Shown in pieces: positions 57,101 to 64,000 of a stretch of DNA of 64,000 nucleotides. This DNA comes from Papilionanthe hookeriana x Papilionanthe teres (Eukaryota > Streptophyta > Magnoliopsida > Asparagales > Orchidaceae), in the NCBI GenBank assembly GCA_022702705.1, contig CM040428.1, positions 95,166,287 to 95,230,286 on the forward strand, written 5' to 3'. A model generated the notes under the pieces. It was not told the DNA's origin. It worked only from the letters and a program-made list of their open reading frames with translations, and did not search any database. The position numbers were made by a program, and so were the translations under genes. How positions within the stretch are numbered: position 1 is the stretch's first letter; every line of letters begins with the position of its first letter.

Positions 57101-58755
57101 AACTTAATTAATTTATTAAACTTAATTAATGTTTGAACCTTACTAAAATAAATCCCAGTTGGATTAAATTAGACTTAATTAAAACTTAAGCCTTACCTAA
57201 AAAGGAATTAGATGGTTAATAATTCTAATTAAGTCTAATCAATTTAGACTTAATTAAACTCTAAGTACTATTTAAACAAGGCTAAAAACTTAATTAAGTC
57301 TATTCTAATTAAACCTTACTTTTAACTTAAGTTCAAATAGACAAGAACTCAAGTTAATTAGATATAATCTATATTGAATCTACCTTAAGTCCAAAACAAA
57401 CATGAACTCAAGTTAATTCAATTTATATTGAATCTAACTTTAAATTTTAACTTGAGTTCAAACAGACTTGAACTCAAGTTAAAACAATCTACATTGAATC
57501 TAACTTAAGCTCAAACAGACATGAACTCAAGATAATTTGATTCAACCTACATTAAATCCAATTTTCCAAATGAACTTGAACTCAAAATTTAGGTTTAATC
57601 TTAATTTGAATTCAAGTCAAAACTAATGTTTGACCCACATCAAACTTAATCCGACATAAAACATAAATCAACAAAATCAAACTCAAATAAATAAAATCAA
57701 CATAAATTTGACATTTCAAATGAAAACTGACATTATCAACATAAATTTGACATTTCAAACTCAAATAGACATAATCAAAATAACTTTGACATTTCGAACT
57801 TAAATCAATGTAACCGATATAAATTTGACATTTCAAACAAAAATCAACATGATCGACATAAATTTGACATTTCAAATATAAATCTACATAAAAATCCAAA
57901 ATCAAATCCAAATCAACATAAATCAACATAAACCGACATTCAAGACAAAATAAATCAACATTTTGAATCAAACTTGGACATCCTACAAAATCTGAGACAA
58001 TGAATATTTTTATGACATTATTTTTAACATTGTTTCCTTTGCAAGATGAAGACATGAAGTTTTCTTTAGATTTCCTTTGCATGTTATAGGGTGTACTAAC
58101 TCTGTTTTGCAGGACGACATTCTGGAAATGAGACGAACAACAATTACAATGAAACAACGACATTCACAAAATAAAACAAAACAAAACAATGACCCTGATA
58201 AAACAAAAAAAAACACAACAATGACAAAACCAAAACCAAAACTTTTAGGTTAGCACAAAACCTAAACAAACAACAAAAACATAATGACATGTAACTGACA
58301 TGACAAAATGACATTTAGGATTGATAATGGGTACATCTTTCCTTAAAGATAAAAATTTCTAGAAAACAAGTGATCAATATTAATCAGAAGTTTTCTTAAA
58401 TAATTATAAATTGCCTAAGATGTAATTAACTATAGCAGCTTGCTTCTATAGGAGAATTAAAAGAACCCACGACATATATCACATCTGAAAATCTGTGGTT
58501 AAAACTTCATGATCTTCCTTATATAGAAACTCTAGGATATGGCATTCTAGAATCTTCATTTATAAGGATTATCATAAACATCCTTTTTTTTCTTTATTTT
58601 ATATTTGCCCTAAAATTTCTTAATTCCTTTATAGGATTTATAGAAATAAGATTAGGGCAATATTAAAATAGAGTGACAACTCCTTGACATTGACATGAAA
58701 CATGAATTGATAGCGATGCAAATCGATGCATGAAAAAAGATTTTCATCGCCATCA
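54129..58755 (+). repeat. LTR3 of element E (3' LTR)
   Basis: 4627 bp, TGTTGACC to CATCGCCATCA. Compared with LTR2 it has fewer W-box units (54150-54530) and lacks about 2.3 kb of hairpin arrays, jumping near 57120 from the first array type to the equivalent of LTR2 position 41170. Followed by GTGAT. Confidence 0.88.
54150..54530 (+). repeat. W-box tandem array in LTR3
   Basis: About five units of roughly 80 bp with the same TTGACC content. Confidence 0.8.
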
Positions 58756-60640
58756 GTGATCTTCCAAAGTGGCTAAGGATAACACGATGTCGCGCTGGAT
58801 AAGTAGGAAATTAGGGTTATTTTTGAGTTTTTTAAATAAGTGAACTTAAAAAATACATAACTTGCTGTAGAAAAATCATTAAAATAAATAAATAATACCA
58901 CAGTGCTCAGAAAATAAAGGAGCATAATGTGGAAGTAGTTTGATGTTTATTTGATGCATGTTTTATTTTTAATTAATTAAATACTGTCAGGAGTCTTTTG
59001 ATTCTCCATTGGGTTAGAAATTTCACCATAGCTTGAGATTTTAGTATGTTGTTGCCTCTGTCTTAGAGGATATCCTCTGATTTTTTGAATGTCGAGAGGA
59101 GACCTATAGACGAGAGATCTTTTTATTTCAACTTATTGTGTCCGTTTTGATAAAATATTTATAATAAATAAATTATTAATCAAAAAAATATAAGATAAAT
59201 TTTAGTAGGTTACTTTTGACCAGATGACCCTAGGAAAAATAAAAATTTTGTTTAAATCATTAAGTGAAACCCTAATGGTAACTAAGACCTAAAAAATAAA
59301 TAAAAATAAAATGGTTCAAACATAAGGAAAATAACTTGATTTTTATTCTCCACTATAATATAAGGTCAGAGGAACCCCTTATAAAATTTTAAGTCAAATG
59401 GAGTTAATTTAAATACCTAAATAAATTTTTCAAGTTAAATCACATTTCGGCAATTAAATAATTATAATAATTAAAATACACTTAAAAAATTAACCAAATT
59501 AATTTTGCGAGTTTTCTAAGGGTCTGTTTGGTGATGTTTCCTCTACGCGGTGTGGCAAGAGGCCGCAGAAAAAGCACTATTTGGCGCAACATCTCCCTCT
59601 CGGCTCCGCTAAACCGGGCGAAAAGCTGACCATGCGTGAGACCCTGCGGCCCGCTTTACATCTCCGCTTTTTTACATCGTTACCCCTAATTTCTCCTTCG
59701 TTATTTCTCTCGTGTTATTTTAACCACCATGCGGCGAAATGAACTTCACCGAGCCGCACCAAGCAAACTTTTCTTCCGGACGTTACATCACCGCTTTGAC
59801 TCTTATACAGCAAGACCTGCCTTCCTGCCCTCAATACACTTCAACCAAACCTCCTTGTTCGCCGTCGCGCCGTTCTCCGCCTCGCCATCCCGGTTCACTG
59901 TCATTTACAGGAAGTCAAAGGTGATTTTAATGGTAATTTAATTTTAATTTTTCATTTCTGTTAAAAGTATTCCAAATAATAATGGGAGATTTTGGGGCAT
60001 TTAAGGAGAGGAGCCGCCGGAGTCGTTCATGAAGGAGCTGAAGAGAAGGGGCGTGACTCTTCTTCATTATTGGAGGATACTGAGAAGGCATTTTATAGAC
60101 TGATCAAGGATGACGCATACACCGAAAAACAAATGATGTCAAGCTTAATGGGATAATAAACCTCAATCATGCGGGTGTATTTTTATTTAACTTTGTTATT
60201 ATACAAAGGGTCAAAATCTGACTTTTTGATAAATATAAAGAGTCATTTTAACACAAAAAATATGGCAGTATCTTTTAATTCTTTAATTTCAAAGGCCCTA
60301 AATAAACCAATTGTTGATTTGATTGATATATGCTTAGGTTTAAGATCATAGAGCAATGCTTTCACTTGGTAGCAAGTTTATTTCCAAATCTTTCATGTTG
60401 AAGTTCTTAAAAGAATATGATCCCTATTTCTGATGGTAAATGATTTCTAATAGTACCAAAGCATTATTAAAAGCTACAACTTGGTATTTTCCATCTATGG
60501 GGAAAGATTTATGCTTTCAAGTAGTTTTACTAATGTGGCTAAAGTTAAAGTTAGTTGGCTTTTTTGGTCTTACTGACGGGGTGGTATTGCTGCATTTTAT
60601 TGCTGTAAGAATTGGGAAGTTTTTGTAGCTACATCAATTT
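58756..60640. other. Right flank of element E, unassigned
   Basis: AT-rich DNA to about 59510, a GC-richer stretch at 59513-59930 beginning GGGTCTGTTTGGTGATG, and a further stretch to 60640. Short open frames (59729-59941, 60169-60351, 60440-60628) show no motif I recognise. It could include remnants of a host gene or DNA transposon; nothing is supported. Confidence 0.3.
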
Positions 60641-63538
60641 CACAGATGTTGGGTTCTTTTCCTCCATCAAGGTCTCAAAGGAGGAACTGCAATTGAAGAA
60701 GACTTAAAATGCCAGGGCACGAGTTGTAAGTTTGTCTGTGATCAATGAGATTCCTCAATAGGAGGAACTCAGTCTTCCGGATACCTCTCCTCTTCTTCGA
60801 GGGAGTAGGTTCTACCCTTTAATTGACACTACAGGAGAAGAAAGCCTCCAGAGGATTACTGCCACACTACTGTCACCACGTGGCCAAGATAAGGTGAGGG
60901 AGAGGCCCACACTCATTAGACGAGCTCACACCCTCTTCCAGAGGTTAGCTGAAAATGAAGGATGTTCTGTTGCTAAGCTCCTCAAGAGGATGAGATGTGC
61001 ATTATCCCCCGAAATAAAAGTTGAGATTCTAAAAATGGAGAGGTTCGTTCGAGTATCCACCAAACACCGTTTGGGAAGACATGTTAATGCCACAACAACA
61101 AATGTTACTACTGCTATTACGACACCGGTGGTGCGCGGATCAGTTAAGTCTCGACTAGGTCCGAGGGTACCATCTGCAGATGACTATAAGGAATCCCAGA
61201 AGAGTAAGAATGGGAGAAGATTATTCTTCTCTGTGCATGGTTTGACCCGAGGGAGCACACCTCCCCTCACTACTCTGATATCCCCGTTGAGACACCTCGT
61301 CCCCAGGCATCAACTTTTAAAAGGAAAGTGTCATTACCGAAGGATGTTGCACCAGTACGTTTTGAATGGTTTGTAGGCCACCACATAGATCATGAGTCTG
61401 ATGTTCTTGTTTCCACTAGTTCCGTTGCTTTTGAGTCAATTGCGAAGAAGAGTGACAGTCGAGAAAAGTCCATAGATTTGAAGTTGACAAAAGATAAAAC
61501 AATCGATGATAAAGTTTGAATGCTCCAAGCCGAAATTGTAGAATTGGTAAAAAATCGAAGGTTAGATATCGATGATGAGAATTACTTCTCAGATTACATG
61601 GATGAAGAATTCATGGAAATCAATATGGTTAAAACTAGGTCCACGCCATCTACACGTGATGCTCCTAGTGAGGAGAACACTGTGGAGGAGATTAACAGAT
61701 TAATCGTCTGGAGAAGAAGATGGAGGAGATGACCGCTGCCATCTCCACGGACTGTCGTAGTAACGACCTATAGCATCTCTAAAGGTTAACCAGCCTGAGA
61801 TTATACTCAGCGCCAATGAAAGGAGAGATGTCTCTTCAGCCAATGAAGACGAACCACCTAGGAAGATCCAACTCCGAGTATACCGGAAAAGGATCTAAAT
61901 CAAATGGTCGAACACCAAGTTCAGGAGGCCTTGGCTCAGTCTAAAGGCAAAACATCTGTTTCAAAGGGTAAACCCTACCCAGAAGAATTTGATGTCGTGC
62001 CTTACCCCAATGGCTTTGTGCCCCAGACTTTCAAGATGTTTGACGGGACAGGAAATCATCTTCAGTATGTGGCACACTTCAGAGCGAGTTGTTGTAACAT
62101 AGGAGAGAGTGAAGCATTGTTGTTCTGACAGTTCGTCAGTAGCTTGTCAGGAATAGAATTTGATTGGTATGGCGAGCTTCCCAATGGATTAGTAAAGACA
62201 TTTGCAAAAATAGAGAGCAAGTTCGTGAAAGGATTCGCCGGTGCCCAGCACCATGTTACTATAGAAGATCTTGTAATAGAGCGGTAGAAGCCCGATGAGA
62301 CTCTAGTTGACTACATCTTGAGGTGGAGAAAGTTAAGCATGAAGTGTGAACCTTAGCTACAAGAACAACACATGATCGAGATACTACTAAAGAGTATCTA
62401 CGGTCCCGTGGCTTTCATGCTTAAGGGTCTCACTAGTAAGTCCTTCAGGAAGCTACTCAGCAAGGCGAGTAGTTTACAAGAAGAAGTCAAGCATATGAAA
62501 CCTCTAAAGTAAGCGGAAAAAATAAGGCCCGCCAAAGCATATGAAAAGAGATTCGGCATAGTAGCAACAATCGATAAAGGGAAGCAGCCAATGAGGATTC
62601 AGGCTGAACAGTCGCCTCAGCACAGTCAGCCTACACAGAACATTCAATCTCAGCAGTATGGTCAGTCTCGTGCACAACAGAGCAGTCAGTCTGGTTAGCA
62701 TCATACAGGACAGATGGGTAACAGGGTTTAAAAATGTCAGAACAGCTACGCAAGAACTTCTTCTTCAAGGATGATGTGTTGAAAAAATGTTCATGAATTT
62801 AAGGAAGAAACAAGAGTTCAGATTGCTCGAGCCGAAGAAGCCGGAAGAGATGAACAAGAAAGTTCAACCCAATTTTTTTTCTTATCACAAGATGCTCGGC
62901 CACACCATTAAAAGCTACTTCAGTTTTATAGATTGGAACGAAAGAAATTACAAAGAAGGGAACAGAACAATACCGAAATAATATTTGAATGATCCTAAAA
63001 GAGGTTCTATCAATGTGATTTCAACCAAGCCAATTTCAACAATTGACCTATATGCTGGCAAGGGTGGATAGAGTACAATTTGGAACTACCCCAAGAGACC
63101 CTTGAATCAGATCCAGTCCATTTTAAAGAAAGCCGCAGCCCGGAATACGCCACCAACCCAGCATAAGACAATGATTCCATCAAGGAGGCTACCACAGAGG
63201 GAAATAATAAAGAAAGAGATCGAGAGTGAAATTAAGAATGATAGCGTGAAGGGTAGGATAGGCGCTACCTTTATTAGTTTGGTTATCTCAGATTCGGGGG
63301 TTACCCCTAACTTCGTACAATTGTCTTTATCCCCCTCCGGGGTCTCATAATGAAAATAGAAACGATTTTAGTTACATTCTTACTGTCTCTAGTGATGAAG
63401 TTACTAGCCACAACCTATCTAACCCCAATTTTGATTCCTAAAGTGATATTCAAATCACGTTAACACTTGATGAAGACATTGGTAAAGACGAAGAAGATAT
63501 CGAAAAATATCGGTTATGACAACATGAGGAGCGAGAAG
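60641..63538 (+). pseudogene. gag: Element F: Tat-type gag region
   Basis: From about 60660 (FFSSIKVSKEELQL) through LSLPDTSPLLRGSRFYPL, RAHTLFQRLAENEGCSVAKL and a linker to the gag domain at 61990-62500 (VPQTFKMFDGTGNHLQYVAH, FRASCCNIGESEALLF, DYILRWRKLSMKCEP, FRKLLSKASSLQEE). Then a Gln-rich part, FFSYHKMLGHTIKSYFSFID (zinc-finger-like) and a linker with an acidic end at 63540. Several in-frame stops (61519, 62126, 62287, 62354, 62979). It is the same domain order as 42970-45900 of element E but a different family. It is cut before the protease by element G. Confidence 0.82.
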
Positions 63539-64000
63539 TGATGCACTAAACATATATACGATTTTTTCTATCTATTTTTACTCATTCTTGGTGATATTGT
63601 ACTTTAAAGAAAGGTATTTTTCATGAGTTGTTACAGGTATGATGATTTTAGGTGATTGGAAAGAAAAGATGCAAAAAGGAACAAATTTGGAGCAAAAAGG
63701 AGCAAAAAGGAGCAATATGGTGAAAAAGTGTTCTGGCGCCGCCGATGCTAGAATGGGCTCTGTCGGAGCCCAAATCCAGAGACTCCAACAATTAATTGGC
63801 ATGATAAAGCACCGCCGGTTCTCAATGTCAGTGGAATTCAAAATTTAAGAGTTTTGGCAAAATTTTGAAAGGATGCCTATGGAAACTCTTGGGATTTCAT
63901 CCCTAACTCTTAAATAACTGATTTTGGATGAGAGAAGGGTGATCTCTTGCATTCTATTGCTCTCTCTTAGTGTTTTAGTGTGTGTTAACTGTTAGGGTTT
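63539..64000 (+). repeat. Element G: start of an Athila-like LTR
   Basis: Starts TGATGCACTAAACATATATACG within element F, without a polypurine tract to its left, so it is a 5' LTR. It shares GATATTGTACTTTAAAGAAA with the LTRs of A and C. A GC-rich part at 63733-63790 includes TGGGCTC-TGTCG-GAGCCCA, a perfect 7-bp inverted repeat at the position of the dyads in the other elements. It runs off the window. Confidence 0.75.

Larger units (their letters stand above)
28377..58755 (+). mobile_element. Element E: Tat/Ogre-like composite retrotransposon with three LTRs
   Basis: Order: LTR1 (28377-32820), 3' internal remnant (32821-35315), LTR2 (35316-42802), complete internal region (42803-54128), LTR3 (54129-58755). 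LTRs start TGTTGACC and end GCCATCA. Outer flanks are GTGGT (28372-28376) and GTGAT (58756-58760), a degenerate 5-bp duplication. Tat lineage is judged from the PRAMRVEIEQQV-type reverse transcriptase, a second RNase H domain, the tRNA-Arg-type primer site and tandem repeats in the 3' untranslated region. An AlkB-like ORF sits after integrase. Confidence 0.85.

Noticed and set aside
57612..58163. Long cysteine- and tyrosine-rich minus-strand ORF, also at 41909-42400
   Set aside because: It arises from the roughly 43-bp tandem repeats read antisense in both LTRs; repeats of open frame stay open without selection.
59513..59530. Terminal inverted repeat of a DNA transposon
   Set aside because: No matching inverted end or target duplication found in the following 1.5 kb.

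Overview
The window is nuclear DNA of a seed plant, almost certainly a flowering plant with a large, repeat-rich genome. It is AT-rich and consists almost entirely of nested Ty3/gypsy LTR retrotransposons of two lineages, Athila-like and Tat/Ogre/Retand-like. All are decayed by stop codons and small indels. I find no intact host gene and cannot name the species.

Positions 1-25550 hold nested Athila-like elements. Element A (+, 4688-16881) has TG...CA LTRs and a 5-bp target duplication, ATAAT. It sits inside the RNase H part of element B (-, from before position 1 to 22341). B in turn sits in the 3' untranslated region of element C (+), of which only that region and one LTR remain (22342-25550). 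C abuts, and probably interrupts, a minus-strand Tat-type protease fragment D (25553-26915). A and B share one layout: gag, protease, reverse transcriptase, RNase H, integrase, then two env-position ORFs. A GC-rich dyad module in the LTR upstream of the TATA box recurs upstream of each env-position ORF. Directly after its 5' LTR, A carries an almost perfect full-length antisense copy of a tRNA-Asp including CCA, joined straight to the gag/protease boundary.

Positions 26916-28376 are unassigned. Positions 28377-58755 hold one composite Tat/Ogre-like element E with three LTRs: LTR1 (28377-32820, truncated), a 3' internal remnant, LTR2 (35316-42802, about 7.5 kb), a full internal region and LTR3 (54129-58755). 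GTGGT and GTGAT flank the composite as a degenerate target duplication. The LTRs are built of layered tandem repeats: an approximately 80-bp unit full of WRKY W-box cores, then long chains of hairpin-forming units whose stems show compensatory changes. Downstream of integrase E carries an ORF resembling plant ALKBH9/10-type AlkB 2-oxoglutarate dioxygenases (m6A RNA demethylases). It is present in both 3' internal copies and pseudogenised in both. A 103/109-bp minisatellite follows it.

Positions 58756-60640 are mostly unrecognised flanking DNA. Positions 60640-63538 hold a second decayed Tat-type gag region, F. F is interrupted at 63539 by the 5' LTR of another Athila-like element, G, which runs off the window.
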